Source of the DNA: Seminavis robusta
Lineage: Eukaryota > Bacillariophyta > Bacillariophyceae > Naviculales > Naviculaceae
DNA length: 64,000 nucleotides
Direction of reading: 5' to 3'
NCBI GenBank assembly: GCA_903772945.1
Contig: CAICTM010000454.1
Location: forward strand, 1 to 64,000
Below, in pieces: positions 34,122 to 46,900 of this stretch. Both the position numbers and the translations under genes were made by a program. The notes beneath the pieces are model-generated. The model did no database searches and was not told the DNA's origin. It worked only from the letters and a program-made list of their open reading frames with translations. Position 1 is the first letter of the stretch, and each line of letters begins with the position of its first letter.

Positions 34122-35927
34122 TCAAGGTTGCTGCATTTCTGACTTGACACGTTCAATCCATTCCAAGCACTCCTTGGTGTCACAATGATCTGCTCCCAAT
34201 GCTGGCTCCCGAATGGCACGGCATGCCCGAAATCTCAACAAGGCTCCAGAAGAGTCACCCATCTTATATAAAACAACACCAATATTGTTGTAGGTAAAAG
34301 ACACATCAGGATGGTTCTTGCCCAATGCTGACAACCTAATGGCCAGAGATTCCTCATATTTTGCCAAAGCACCTTCATAGTCACTTATCTCATACAAAAC
34401 AGAGCCAATGTTATTGTGGGTGGTTGCCACATCAGGATGATTCCTGCCCAATACAGACAACTCAATAGCAAGACATTCCTTGTACTTTGCCAAAGCTCCT
34501 TCATAATTACCCATCTCATCCAAAACAAAACCAATATTGTTGTAGGTACTTGCCACATAAGGATGATTCTTGCCCAATGCTGACAATTGAATGGCAAGAG
34601 CTTCCTTCTGCTTTGCCAGAGCACCTTCATGGTCACCCATCTCAGCCAAAATAAGACCGATATTGTTGTGGGTGGTTGCCACATTCTCATGTTCCTCGCC
34701 CAATACTAACTTTTTTATGGCAAGACTTTGGTTGTATTTGGCCAAAGCACCTTCTTTGTCACCCATATCATCGAGTACAAACCCAATGTTGTTGTAGGCA
34801 GAGGCGACATCAGAATGATTCTCGCCAAACACTGACAATATAAGGGCAAGCGCTTCCTCGTACTTCGACAAGGCACCTTCATAGTTACCCATATCATGCA
34901 ATACCTCTCCAATGTTGCTATAAGTTTCTGCTGTTTTTTCATGGTTCTTGCCCAACACAGCCTCACAAATTGTCAGAGCAGTTTGGTGGAGTTTCATGGC
35001 TGCACTGTGTTCCCCCTTTGTCCTTAAGATAACCCCAATTTGGTTGCAAAAATTCACATAGCCCACATTATTTGTGTTTTCCCTGGTTTCCACCAGCTGA
35101 GTCAGGACGCCTTGCATCCAACCACGCAACAAGTCATTGACTAGATTGTTGAGCACAGAGTATCCAACGTCCGATTGTACTTGACCAAGAATAGACAGCC
35201 TGTCACTTTCGACTGATGCATTGGCATTTTCAACTTTTGTGTTGCCAAGTGTCTCGTAGAGAGCATTGATGCCTCTATCGTTATCAACAACATCCTGCTC
35301 TAGTGATTGTTTCTCCTTGGGTGGCATGACAATATCCACTTTGCAACCACCCATCCTGTGAGCCGTAAAGATTTCAAATATACACCAAACTCGAGTGATG
35401 TAGATGGGTGCTTTCCATGGAGCCATCATGGCCAGCAAATGACCAATCTTTTTGACTCGTTCTCCAAAGATGGCAAAGAAGTCCACCTTGGTAGATGCTA
35501 TCATTCCTGATTTGTGCTGAGCGGAGTTTTCTACTACCCGGTGTTGATTCACACATAGACAGCACATCCAGATATACGTTCTCTTGGGATCAAGCTGATT
35601 TTGTTGGCAGAAGTCATTCAGAGTATCCACAATATCCCCAATCGAATAATTCCAAGAATAACTGAGCATATGAGTTGCCTCTCCCACATGGTCATCTCCT
35701 TCCAGACAATGGACATACGCAGCACCCATTTTTCCATCGATTGGACAAACGATGCTGGCTCCCTTGGTTCGAATGACCCCGGGAGGACCGCGTAGATCCT
35801 CAATGTCATAGACTTTGGAGTCTTTAGAGAGCGGATTTCCAGTTGCGGCATGACTGGCAGCACATACTTCTTCTTCCGCAAAGACTTGTTCCAAATGGAA
35901 GACACTGACGCCAAGAGTTTCCATCAT
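34122..35927 (-). CDS. TIR/HET-like domain protein with KLC-type TPR repeats (copy C, best preserved)
   Basis: Intronless frame of 601 residues and the best reference for the family in this window. It starts MMETLGVSVFHLEQVF. The conserved N-terminal module (about 80-205) has MLSYSW, TYIW, CVNQH, MMAPW and RVWCIFE in the same order and spacing as the copy at 2.9-5.1 kb, with long stretches of near-identical DNA. About seven 42-residue TPR units follow from about residue 290. The protein ends in an intact tail, SGALLRF then LGADHCDTKECLEWIERVK, found disrupted or missing in the other four copies. Likely a cytosolic sensor or adaptor: no signal peptide, no membrane helix, no NTP-binding motif. 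The molecular role is not known. TPR unit DNA is very similar within the gene, pointing to ongoing unequal exchange or conversion. Confidence 0.88.
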   Translation of the reverse strand: MMETLGVSVFHLEQVFAEEEVCAASHAATGNPLSKDSKVYDIEDLRGPPGVIRTKGASIVCPIDGKMGAAYVHCLEGDDHVGEATHMLSYSWNYSIGDIVDTLNDFCQQNQLDPKRTYIWMCCLCVNQHRVVENSAQHKSGMIASTKVDFFAIFGERVKKIGHLLAMMAPWKAPIYITRVWCIFEIFTAHRMGGCKVDIVMPPKEKQSLEQDVVDNDRGINALYETLGNTKVENANASVESDRLSILGQVQSDVGYSVLNNLVNDLLRGWMQGVLTQLVETRENTNNVGYVNFCNQIGVILRTKGEHSAAMKLHQTALTICEAVLGKNHEKTAETYSNIGEVLHDMGNYEGALSKYEEALALILSVFGENHSDVASAYNNIGFVLDDMGDKEGALAKYNQSLAIKKLVLGEEHENVATTHNNIGLILAEMGDHEGALAKQKEALAIQLSALGKNHPYVASTYNNIGFVLDEMGNYEGALAKYKECLAIELSVLGRNHPDVATTHNNIGSVLYEISDYEGALAKYEESLAIRLSALGKNHPDVSFTYNNIGVVLYKMGDSSGALLRFRACRAIREPALGADHCDTKECLEWIERVKSEMQQP

Positions 35928-36463
35928 TGTTTATTACGAATTTGAGGATATATCGATCGATGTTGTGTTTCTGACGCTAGTCTCCACTCGATGTAGTATC
36001 AATGCTGCAGAACCACGTATGCGAAGGCAGCAAAGGGTTGACGTGGTTGACGATTGATCTGCATATATAGAGAGTGTTTACTATGCATATCGAGCCTCGA
36101 GCCCTGCCACGACCACGACACATGCAGCAACAAACAAACAAACAAAGTTCCCTATACTAATAATAATTTATGATACTAGTAATAGATACGTTAAGGAGCG
36201 AGGGGGGCGAAGCGCGGCAAAGCAGTGGCTGCGGTGGTGGGTGGCGGTTGTGGTGGGCGTACGGGGAGAGCAATGAGGAGATGGAGAGAAAAAAGAATGC
36301 TAAATAGATACATTANNNNNNCGTACGAGGAGAGCAATGAATATGTGAGCAGGGCAAAAAAAGGGGGGGAGGGAAGGGGGTGTCGATGGATGCATGTAAA
36401 AACCCGTTGGCAAAAACAATAATAATAAAAAACAATAATAATAATCCACCTATTCTAAAGCTT
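35928..36463. other. Intergenic stretch with a short assembly gap
   Basis: Contains six Ns at 36,316-36,321. A 'cgtacgRggagagcaatga' word stands on both sides of the gap (36,258 and 36,322), suggesting a local tandem duplication that the assembler could not close. A gttaaggagcgaggggg stretch near 36,190 resembles one near 31,610. No gene. Confidence 0.5.
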
Positions 36464-36610
36464 AAGCCTGACCCCGGCTGCATGGCTTCCGTAGATAATT
36501 TCCTTACTCTAAACCCCCTCTTGACTATTCTAAAGCAACGTTTACCATACCTTAATATATGGGGTTTAGAGTAAGGAAATTATCTACGGAAGCCAGCCAG
36601 GGCCAGGCTT
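36464..36610. mobile_element. MITE-like foldback element with about 50-bp terminal inverted repeats
   Basis: The left arm (36,464-36,517) begins aagcctgaccccggctg and ends ctctaaacccc; the right arm (36,561-36,610) is its reverse complement with three or four differences and a 3-base indel. About 43 bases separate the arms. There is no coding capacity, so it is a non-autonomous element or a remnant of a DNA transposon. No clear target-site duplication is seen; a 'ctattctaaag' word occurs both just outside the left arm and inside the loop. Confidence 0.8.
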
Positions 36611-37044
36611 CAATTATTTGAGCCCTTGGCTTGGCTAGTCAGTTAGGGGTGTTTGGTCGCTCACCGGTTCTAAAAAAGGATTCGAATCGCCGCCAAGACT
36701 GCCTGGATAGACTTTCTTTTAAAAGTGTATGGTATGGAACGGTACCGGTGGTCGACCCTGATAGACCTCATTCCTGGAAGCCAATGCATGCTGTGACTCG
36801 ACATCCACAAGGGCTTATAGTTTTGGGAGTCAGTGTAATATGGGCAGTTGGAGTCTATAGTTTGCTGCAGTCACCTTCAAAGACTTCTACTGCATTATCT
36901 GACTGCTTTAGGTGGAGCTTGTGTCCTAATATAGATAGTCAAGGAAAGACGTTTCTAAACAGCCCAGGGTTGAAACTATGTACGGAGGGGTAATGGAATC
37001 AGTGGCGTGTTGTATTTATTAGATCAATGCAGTACAAGTCATAA
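36611..37044. other. Intergenic stretch
   Basis: About 430 bases. A 120-residue plus-strand frame (36,631-36,993) with one short hydrophobic stretch begins close to the foldback element but shows no recognisable family, so it is not called. Confidence 0.35.
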
Positions 37045-39309
37045 TCAAGGTTGCTGCATTTTTGCCTTCACGCCTTCCAGTAATTTCAGGCAAGTCTTGG
37101 TGTCAGGATGTTCCGCTCCTAATACTGGCTCCAGAATGGCAAGACAAGCTTCAAATTTCAACAAGCTCCATTATAGTCACCCATAGAATATAAGACAGAA
37201 CCAATATTGTTGTAGGTGGTTGTCACATCAGGATGGTTCTTGCCCAAGGCTGGCAATCTAATTTCAAGAGCTTCCTTGTAACTTGACAGAGCACCTTCGA
37301 AGTCGCCTTTACTCCACAGAACAGATCCAATATTTCCACAAGCAGTTGCCACATCTGGATGATCCTTGCCCAACAAATCAACTAGAATGCCAAGGCACAC
37401 TTCAAACTTCAGCAAGGCTTCATCATAGTCACCCATATTCTGCATCACAAGCCCAATATTATTGTAACTACTTGCCACATCGGGATGATCTTTGTCCAAA
37501 ACTGACAATTGAATGGCAAGAGCTTCCTGGTAATTTGACAAAGCACCTTCACAGTCATTGATCTCTTGCAAAACACAGCCAATATTATTGTTGGTGGTTG
37601 CCACTGAGGGATGATTCTTGCCCAATGTTGACAAGCGAATAGCAAGAGCTTTCTTGTGATTTGACAAAGCACCTTCATGGTCTTGCATCTTCATCATTAC
37701 GAGTCCAATATTGTTATAGCTGCGTGCCACATCAGGATGAATTTTTTTCAACACCGCCTCTTCAATAGCAAGAGCTTCCTTGTACTTGTACAAAGCACAT
37801 TCATAGTCACCCTTGGCATACAGCACATTCCCAATATTGTTGTAGCTACTTGCCACATCATGATGGTTCTTTCCCAATACTGACAATCGAATGGCAAGAG
37901 CTTCTTTGTACTTGGACAAAGCCCATTCGTATTCGCCCTTGGCATACAGCCCATTCCCAATATTGTTGTGGCTGGTTGCAACATCGGGATGATCCTTGCC
38001 CAATGCTGACAGTCGAATGGCAAGCACTACTTTGTACTTTGTCAAGGCGCCATCATAATTACCCATCTTCATCATTACGAGTCCAATATTGTTGTAGGTA
38101 AGTGCAGCATGAGGATGATTCTTGCCTAATGCTGACTCTTGGATGACCAAAGCTTCTTTGTACTTTGCCAAAGCACCTTCATAATCACCCATTTTGTCCA
38201 AAACAAGCCCAATATTCTTGAAAGTGGTTGCCACATCAGGATGAGTCTTGCCCAACGCGGACAAGTTAATGGCAAGAGCTTCCTCGTACTTTGCCAAAGC
38301 ACCTTCATAGTCACCCATGAGATCCAAGACAGAACCAATGTTGTTGTAGGTGGCTGCAGTTGCTATATGATTCTCACCCAACACAGTATCACAAATTGCC
38401 AGAGCAGTCTCATAGAGTTTCATGGCTGCATTAGATTCTCCATTCTTGCTCAAGATAATCCCAATTCGGTTGCAAAAGTCAACACATTTCTCATCATTGG
38501 TGTTTTCTCTAGTCTCCACTAACTGAGCGAGGGCACCCTGCATCCACCCCCGCAACAAGTTGTTCACTTCATTGTTGAGTGCTTGGAATCCGACATCTGA
38601 CTCTACCTTGTTCAGAATGGCCAGCCTGTCACTCTCAACCGAGGACTTGGCATTTTGAACTTGGGTGTTGCCCAGAGCCTCATAGAGAGCATCAATTCCT
38701 TGTCCATCATTGATCACATCCTGCTCTAGATACTGCCTCTCCTTGGGTGGCATGACAATGTCCACCTTGCACCCCTCGACAGTGCGAGCTGTAAACATTT
38801 CAAAAATACACCAGACTCGAGTAATGTAGATAGGTGCTTTCCAGGAGCCATCATGGCCAGCAATGACCAATCTTTGACTCGCTTTCCAAAATGGCAAAGA
38901 AGTCCACCTTGGCAGGCTATCATTCCTGATTTCTGCGAGTGAGTTTCTACACCCGTGTTGATTGACATAGACAGCAAGCCAGATATAGGTCTCCTTGGGT
39001 GAGTTTTGTTGGAGGCAAAGTCCAAAGGGTATCCACAATATCTCCATGGTAGTCCAGGAATAGCTGAGCATTGAGTTGCCTCTCCACTGGTCTTCTCCTT
39101 GCAGCAATGGACATAGCAGCACCCATTTTCCCATCGATGGGCAAACATGCTGCTCCCTTGTTCGAATGACCCCAGGAGGACCTCGTAGATCCTCAATGTC
39201 ATAACTTTGGAGTCTTTGGAGAGTGGATTTCCAGTTGTGGAATGGCTGGCAGCATGGACTTCTTCCAAAAAGACTTGCTCCAAATAGAAGACACTACCCA
39301 AGGTTCCAT
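37045..39309 (-). CDS. TIR/HET-like domain protein with KLC-type TPR repeats (copy D, frame-disturbed)
   Basis: The start corresponds to a Met at about 39,309 (MEP, then VFYLEQVFLEE). Between about 39,300 and 38,830 many one- or two-base losses, compared with the copies at 34.1 and 2.9 kb, scramble the frame of the N-terminal module. From about 38,830 to 37,170 the frame is clean and encodes KAPIYITRVWCIFEMF and then about eleven TPR units of 42 residues. Near 37,165 one base is missing and the frame stops at 37,158; in the next frame the family tail continues (LLKFEACLAILEPVLG, HPDTKTCLKLLEGVK) to a stop at 37,045. The deletion-only pattern looks more like uncorrected sequencing errors than evolutionary decay. 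If corrected it would be an intact gene. Confidence 0.75.
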
Positions 39310-39894
39310 TATTGTTTTTCGTGGATTTGGTCGATTTGTTTTCTGATGGCTGAGTCTACTCGATGTAGTATCAACACTGTATCAACCGCATATGCATGCG
39401 TGCTTGGTCGGCGATTGAATGGAAAAGGTAATGGCTAGGGGTGGGGTGTAAAATACTCGTTAGTTTAACAACTATGGCCACGGAGTGGCTTAGTGACGCG
39501 GGCAATTGGTGGGAAGCCCCCACCTAGCTAGTCGTCATCACATAAATTCTGCGCAGTGTCAGGTCATTCTCAAGGGGCCGGATGGGCCCCCCATTAGTGG
39601 ACAATGCTGCACGAGAGTGCAGGAGAAGCTGGCAAGGCAGCACCTGGAGCGAGGCAATACCCAGGATTTGAAAGCATGTTACTCATTTGTAGTGTTCGGC
39701 CAGTTTGAGGTAGGTGTGCATTGATCATTGAAGTTGTTGTTGTGTGCGGCGGTGGTAGTTGTGCGAATCGTCCATAGGCAGCCCTAGCCGTTTATGGTTT
39801 CGAGCCAGCGGAGGGTTTTTGGGAGTGACAAGTTGAGGTTGATTTCTCTGTAGTCAGATCGAGGCGCCAGCGGTCGGTGGGAGGTAATGTAGCA
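39310..39894. other. Intergenic stretch
   Basis: About 580 bases with no supported gene; the right part may belong to the 3' untranslated end of the retroelement fragment that follows on the minus strand. Confidence 0.35.
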
Positions 39895-40968
39895 TCAACC
39901 TTTGGAGTACTCTTTCAGGACTTCCTGTCGGAGGGTGGAGAGGTGGGAGAGTTGGGTGGGGTTTGGTTTGCACCGTGTAGTGCATCGTTCCTGTGCTCCC
40001 ACATGCGGAAGTGAAGCATCCACAGTTATTTGCCAAGGCAGTTGCCCAGCTGGTGCCATCACCTTGTTTTCCAATGGAGTGTAAGTGGAGCTCGTGGGCA
40101 GTGCAAAGTGGGATGCGATTCTGCCAAGTAGAAAATTCCACCATCCCAGTTTGGCCTGTGCACGGAGTCCGTTTACAGTGCTAGGAGTTCCAGATCCCAT
40201 CCAGAGAGAGGTGTTGTGTCCCTTTTGCCAGTGATGGAGTTGGGTCAGGATCTGCTTGGTCATCATGGGGTCTGTGTGGCGCTTGTGCAACCAAGTTTTC
40301 AGCTTGGAAATCTCCTGGTTCCACTTTTGGATGGATGCTGGGTCTTGGCAGCGTAGCACATGGAGGGTGTCTTCGTCGGCTGTTCCACACGTGGGCAATC
40401 GCTGTGACCTGCCATTGGCGGCGTTCAGCTGGCGTCCTACACACAGTGGCCTGTTGCATGTTTGGTGATGAATCTTTGGATGCCAAGTGGTGCCTTCCTC
40501 ATTGCCCTACCATTGCCTCCCAGTTGATAATGTTCATCGCTCTGTCCATTCTGCCTCTGAATATGCTACGTCAAGAACTCTTTCCTCGCGCTGTTTCCAG
40601 TGAGCCTTGATTTTGTCTTCCCAAAGGGCCTCGTGCATCTCACGGGGGTGGAAACGGGCTAGTTTCTTACCCTTGTGCCGAAGATGACGCGCTCGTTGGT
40701 GAAGGGTAAATTAGGGCACGGGATGGAGTGATCCTGAGTCCACTGGGCTTTGGCAGCAGTATCCATTTCAATGTTCAGGATGCCCAGCGGTCGAGGCAGC
40801 CGTGGTAAGTCGGGTTCCTGTAACATGTCCCGGGGGAGGATGTGGAGGGCTCGAGGCTGTCGTCCTGGTGGCCTTTAACCCATCGAAACTGAAGCGTCGA
40901 TACCCAGTTCCCTGATCTCATGATAACAGCGCGGCCCTCAACAGGAGGTCAAAGTCTTTGCTATTAAC
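39895..40968 (-). mobile_element. Retroelement 3' fragment (RNase H-like and zinc-finger parts)
   Basis: The minus strand carries an RNase H-like end (a VKGHQDD-type word and LNIEMDTAAK near 40,750-40,880) and then a Cys/His segment, MPTCGTADEDTLHVLRC, with a Trp-rich helical tail down to about 39,900. This order is seen in diatom retroelement polyproteins of the RNase-H-carrying, non-LTR-like kind; the exact family is not certain. The upstream reverse transcriptase part is absent because the degenerate block begins at about 40,970. The copy is broken. Confidence 0.6.
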
Positions 40969-40969
40969 A

Positions 40970-43900
40970 AATAAATCACACCCACACAATTACGGCCGTG
41001 ATCACAATTCCAACACTGCCAACAACCTCCCCGTAGCCTGGCTTCGAACATGTTCTTAAGCGCTACTGCCCACAATCCATCCTTACATATACATCTTTAC
41101 ACCGTTGCCCGCTTCGTAGCCTGCTGCAGAGTTTACTTTTTGGCCGTGCATATAGTCTTTCTGTAAACCGCCCCATTCTACACTTAAAACCTTCACAGCC
41201 ATTATCTTTGGTCCTTACTAGTCTTCAATATGCTTCGCCATCATCGCTCTAAAAGCGATCCCACTTTGAATCCCGATCTATAGACTTCTTCAAGCTTGTA
41301 TAACTGCGAACAGAACAGCTTTATCAAACCACCCTGGAATAAAGCAAACGACATCGAAAGCGTCAAGTCGCCAACAGCCGTGGTCTGATACTCCCGCGGC
41401 TCGCCATGCATGAACTAAAAGAGCCAAGTTACCAAACCTTCATGGTTCGGGAAAGCTTCCATACGAGCGAACAACACACCATTACACTACAACCCGTCGT
41501 CTCTCTATCGGTCTCTCACTTGAAAGGGGAATTGTCTCTGCAATTGCCATAATGTCACGTAAAGTTCAGCATTTCCCCTAACCGCTGAAACTCGCACAAA
41601 ATGCACCAATAAGCCAGACAAACATGCGCCATTGTCAAAAAGTGGCCACATGAGCGGAAGGCCAAGCGTATTGAGAGAGCCCCTGAGAACGAATCAGTTG
41701 AGCCGCTGATCTCTGAACAGGCCCAGATGTGGCAAAAGAAACGCGCCACAGAGCACCGAGAGCTAACCACCGCGCAAGTCCCTTACATCTAAGAGCTTGG
41801 TTGAGCCGTACTCCATGGAGGCAGGACTAGCTCCCCATAAATGTAGTACAAGTACCAATTAGAAAATGGTGAACTGTGGCATCTCCTTTGTGCGAAATAT
41901 CATCCAACGACAGTTGAGATAAATTTTGAGGTCTTGTTGTGGAGGCAGTTTTCAGTGACTACAAGAATGTCGGCGTACGATCCACTTTCTATTTAGCGTG
42001 AAGGCTCACGCACTGGAGGAGGGAGATGGGGTGAATTAAATCACCGCTGCTCTTTTTTTCATCAGGCGAGGTCCTATCGGCAAGACTCCAGCAGGAGCCT
42101 CCGATCCACCCCCACCGAGCTGCATCTCGCGCGCCATACACACTTCATCGTTTTAGTCGGGATTTTACTTGGTTAGGGCTGTCACATTATCAAAATCGAT
42201 TCGCCTAGTAAATCAATGTGACACACATACGCGTTACGCGAAAGAGCGCGCCGAATAGCAAGCCACACCTAAAATCCCAGCCGAGGACATCTATATCTAT
42301 ATATCATATCACCAACGACAACACTATTCATTAACTCTTTTCTCGCTCGCAAGTACGGTTAGAGTACCGAGCGCGCGAAGGTGTGAGTACCGACTCGGTG
42401 AAGTACTGTGATTTTGTATAGTAAAAAAATCGGGTACAAGGGTGCGACACCATCTCCACTTTCTCGAGTCCTTCTCAACTCGTTACAGCAGAAAATAATG
42501 GGCGGTAGTTTGAATCCGAAGTAGACCCATCAAACATCAAGCCATTAACCGAATTGATCGCTTCGAAAAAATCTCTGCGCCGACAATCTAACGTTCTAGA
42601 TAGCGAGTTCTACGGCGAAAACCACTCCATAACTCCCAAAGAGACCTCATCGGTACCCGCGATTGAAGAAAATCGGGCCAAAAAACATCGGAGAGCGTCA
42701 TCCAAAGAACCGACTACGAACCAACCGAGAGCACCGAGCTACCTAACTCCAATAAGGACAAAAAGGAAATGGAAAGCGAAAGCCGACTACTATTTGCCAG
42801 AGATCAAATATCACATACATATATGACATATTCCACCACTCAAAGAGCCAAAATCACTATTATCACCAACCACACCGATTCCGTTCCTAACAAGAACATA
42901 CACAAATTACCTCCACTCGAACCGCCATTAACTCGCGCTTTTCCGCGCGCAAATCTCGAATTTCTACTACGAAGGAAATCAACACTCGAGCTGAACACCT
43001 GAAAAACGGCTAGCCCTCTAACAATCCATATGCTCCCATTTTCCCTGTATCGCTTTACCACAACAACTATTTCCACGTACACAACCCACGAAGCACCACC
43101 CTGTCACCCACTACAACCAAATTGGCCCTATTCAAAGCTCCTGAATTTGCGAGAGAGAAACAACGAACTAGAATGAAAAGAACCAACTAAATAATAGGAC
43201 AACGCTCCACCACGACCCCGCACTCATTCAAATCCTTGACCTGGTTTATTCCTATGCGAGTGCATAGACAAAATACAAAGAACACACACGTAAGAGCCAG
43301 TTGTTCGCCCTCCTGTCTTGACTCGAGCTTTTACTAGATCCTAAACAAACAAAACACGACAATTCTCCTACGTCATAAATTTTGGCCATACCACAATACC
43401 GGCAACGAGAACACAATAGCTAAACCACAACCACAAACTCAACAACAGCTAAGCGAGTTCACGAATTAATCCACAGCATCCGCTCGCACTCACACTATTG
43501 CGCTTATAGCAGAACATGAGTGTTCCAATGACCCCAATCGTCAAGAAATTCTGCATGGCACGTGTAGACAAGATCCAACGCGCATCTAACACCTGACACC
43601 TCGATCATGTGTCACTACATACATGCCCACACACACGACCAGCACCTTCTTCACATAACTCTCAAATGTTCAGCAATCTGGAGTCGAGACACGGAACTCA
43701 GGCAGATCTATCGATAGGACCAAATCCCAGACACGATATTTCCCTAATATAACACAAAACATACTAATCGAAGAGAAGACGAACAAACGGTCAAATTCGC
43801 GGTTCCTTCGCTTCGGAGGCTTCAGCGCGCGTACTGCACAATAACACAACACACAATACGCGGTACAAACATACCTCACCCCCAAAAGACGTAATGCACC

Positions 43901-46900
43901 GCACGATGCACAAAGCCAAGATTCAGCACTCCACTGACAACAAGAAGGACACGTCCAAAACCGCCACCAAACCACTCACGCACCAACAACAAGTAACCAA
44001 CTCCTAACCACCGACGCGACTAAGTGCAGCCCATCGCCTCATGGCTAACACGACCCAATATCACTCACCGATTAGCGTATATATCACCCTTCTTTCCCGA
44101 GGAAGCTGACGGGGAAGCCAACCCTCTCTCTTGCCCACATGCTTGCGAGTACGCAGAACTTATACCGGTTAAAAAGCGCGAGCCCAGCGCGAGCAGGCAC
44201 AGACAACCCACAGCGCTATTTACACTCAGAGTAAGCCTAAAGGAAACAACTATTTCATACTCTGATTTATAATACACTCTCAACACTATCTCAAGTCGCC
44301 ACACAACAAAGGACGCCCTTACAGACACATAACACGCCCATCCTAATGCCTGCCCATCACGTACGGTGACCCCTAATACACCAGCGGCAGCCTACGGTGA
44401 GTTATCGCATAGATCCTACACCAGACTGGAGCACTCTGGCCACATAATTCCCAAACACGTCCCTTGCACCTTCCGGCCACCACACGCACAACCCTCAGGC
44501 GACTCCGCACGCAAAGCAAACAGGAATAAACTCGAAGAACAACTCAACACAATCATCAAGGCCTCTAAAAGCAACTCCTAGTAGGTCGTCTCCACGCAAC
44601 AATGGACATATCAACACCAAGTCTCTATTAACCTCCGATCTACAACAGTTAGTATGCAAATGATCCAACAAGCCCGTATCAGTCAGTATTCTATTAATAT
44701 GTATAAACTTATATATATTAATGATCAAATAAAAGAATGATTTAACTGACGTTCCCATAATACGAATGATCTCATCCTATCAGCAGACGCGCTCATCCAT
44801 AACACGTAGACTACACTGCGGCACAATGCTTGTATCTAAACTTCTGTACAATCAATACTGAGAAATCGAAAACAACTAGTTCATTTACTACACAACTCAT
44901 CACTTCACTATTAAACGACACTACATTTATCACACTTTTACCTACACACACTACAAACTACACTACAATGTATATTCATTTTCAATGCTATTAAGTATAC
45001 TAAATAAGAATTAATTTCTGACACAAACAGTTGCCATTTCCAATTTTACGCGTGACGGTTACCTCTTGCAAAAACGTCAGAAAGACACTCGCTTTATATA
45101 TGTTAAATAATCCGACTTGGAAGCCACCCTAACTTACACTCCCTAGACTCTTTCCACGGAATTGATATTTAATTACATTTGATTTCCTACAACACACAGC
45201 CTCCCTTGGCCCCTCTCCTGCTGAAACATTGCTTTCAATACGAAAAAAACACGGGAAAGAAAATGACACAAAACACAATCACCATGGCCAACACAATCCA
45301 AAGCACCACACCAACATCTCGTCGACCCACACGAACACACACCCCGATACTCCCGAAACTTAAGCAAACAACGCACCCGAACAACAACCACAAACAACCC
45401 ATACGCCTCGCATCCCACCAAACTACAACACCCACTCCTGAATTAACGAGCCAAACACATCGAGCCCTTCCCAATGCATCGCACTGACTCACCAACCCCC
45501 GGAAAAACAGAAAACCATCCCATACTATCCGCCATTCAGCAAAAACCGAAACCAGGCCATAAACTCAACCAGATATCCGGAATCCCCACATGGACGAAAG
45601 TTCCTCACAACAGAACATCCGCTTGATCCCTTGCCGACCCTAGATCCCAATCAGACCCCCCAATTCTACATAAAAGGACGTACGAACGCGGTACATTACA
45701 ATTTAAGGCCCTACCAAATCTCGGCAGTCCAATCATTAATAGAAGACGGACGCCGCCGTAATGACAAACACATAAATACAATACAAAACGAGCACCAATA
45801 ATAAAACCCACCAAGCCAGACCCTACGCCAGGCACTGAGTCCCCAAGGCCAATAGACCGCACGCATACAAAAGCAGTTTAGACAGAGCGCATGCTGCACC
45901 GAGCAGTGACCGGCAAACGAAACCCAGGAAGACCTACAATCAGCACCCGCCCTCCAATTCACCGAAGGAAAACTCCACATCCACCACAGCACACATCCAC
46001 CTAACAAAAACAGCTAATCACTCCAACCCACTAAACCATCCGCACTCACCCCACTGCATATCCCTACCCCCCAACCAACAAACAGACGAAGCAACAAACA
46101 ACCTCCTATAACACCCCCACGCCCACCCCACACACTCCCCCACTGGGCTGGAACACAAAACCCAAAACATGCACGATCCCAAACCACCCCGACGAACCAG
46201 AACACCCCAACCCTTCCGAAACAGAATCACCAACGCCGACCCATAACAAAAGCCAATCAAAGCAACCACTTCAGCAACGACCGACAGGGACCCAAAAGAA
46301 GATCAAAATATACGCACGAACAATCAACAACCCCTCAAGCCTCCCGGAAAAACAACTCCAGACCAACAAACAGAGCCAACGAATAAATCCGAAAATCCCC
46401 CATCACCCCCCCACCAACCACACAAAATACCACAAAACAACCTGCGACTATCCAGAACACGAAACACAAAAAAAGACCCAACGAACCCTACCGCATCAAC
46501 GTCAACTAATAAAAGAGACCAATCATCGACCACACCTCGACACCATCGATGCAATTAAGTCGACTACTCAACAAACAGGCGACGAAGCAACGGAAATACC
46601 CCCAAACACAGACTCATACCGTCAACTCTCGCCAAACAAACCAACCAACGCGCAGACCATGCCAAGAACCCCAAACGCTTCACATGAAGCAACATAATCC
46701 ACACCCAACTATCCGAACAAACACCGACACGGACGTACACACAGACATAGCTAACCAGCCCAAAATCCCCAATCAAACAACAGGGTAGTCACCGCAAACG
46801 CACATACCTAACCAAGTCAAACCAACCGGACCCAAAAAACCAAGCCACCACAGAACATTGGAAAGACCACCTCAAACTCATCCCACCCATCCAACAAAAC

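Noticed and set aside
36631-36993. Possible 120-residue gene beside the foldback element
   Set aside because: No recognisable family, only one weak hydrophobic stretch, and it starts within repeat-flank sequence.
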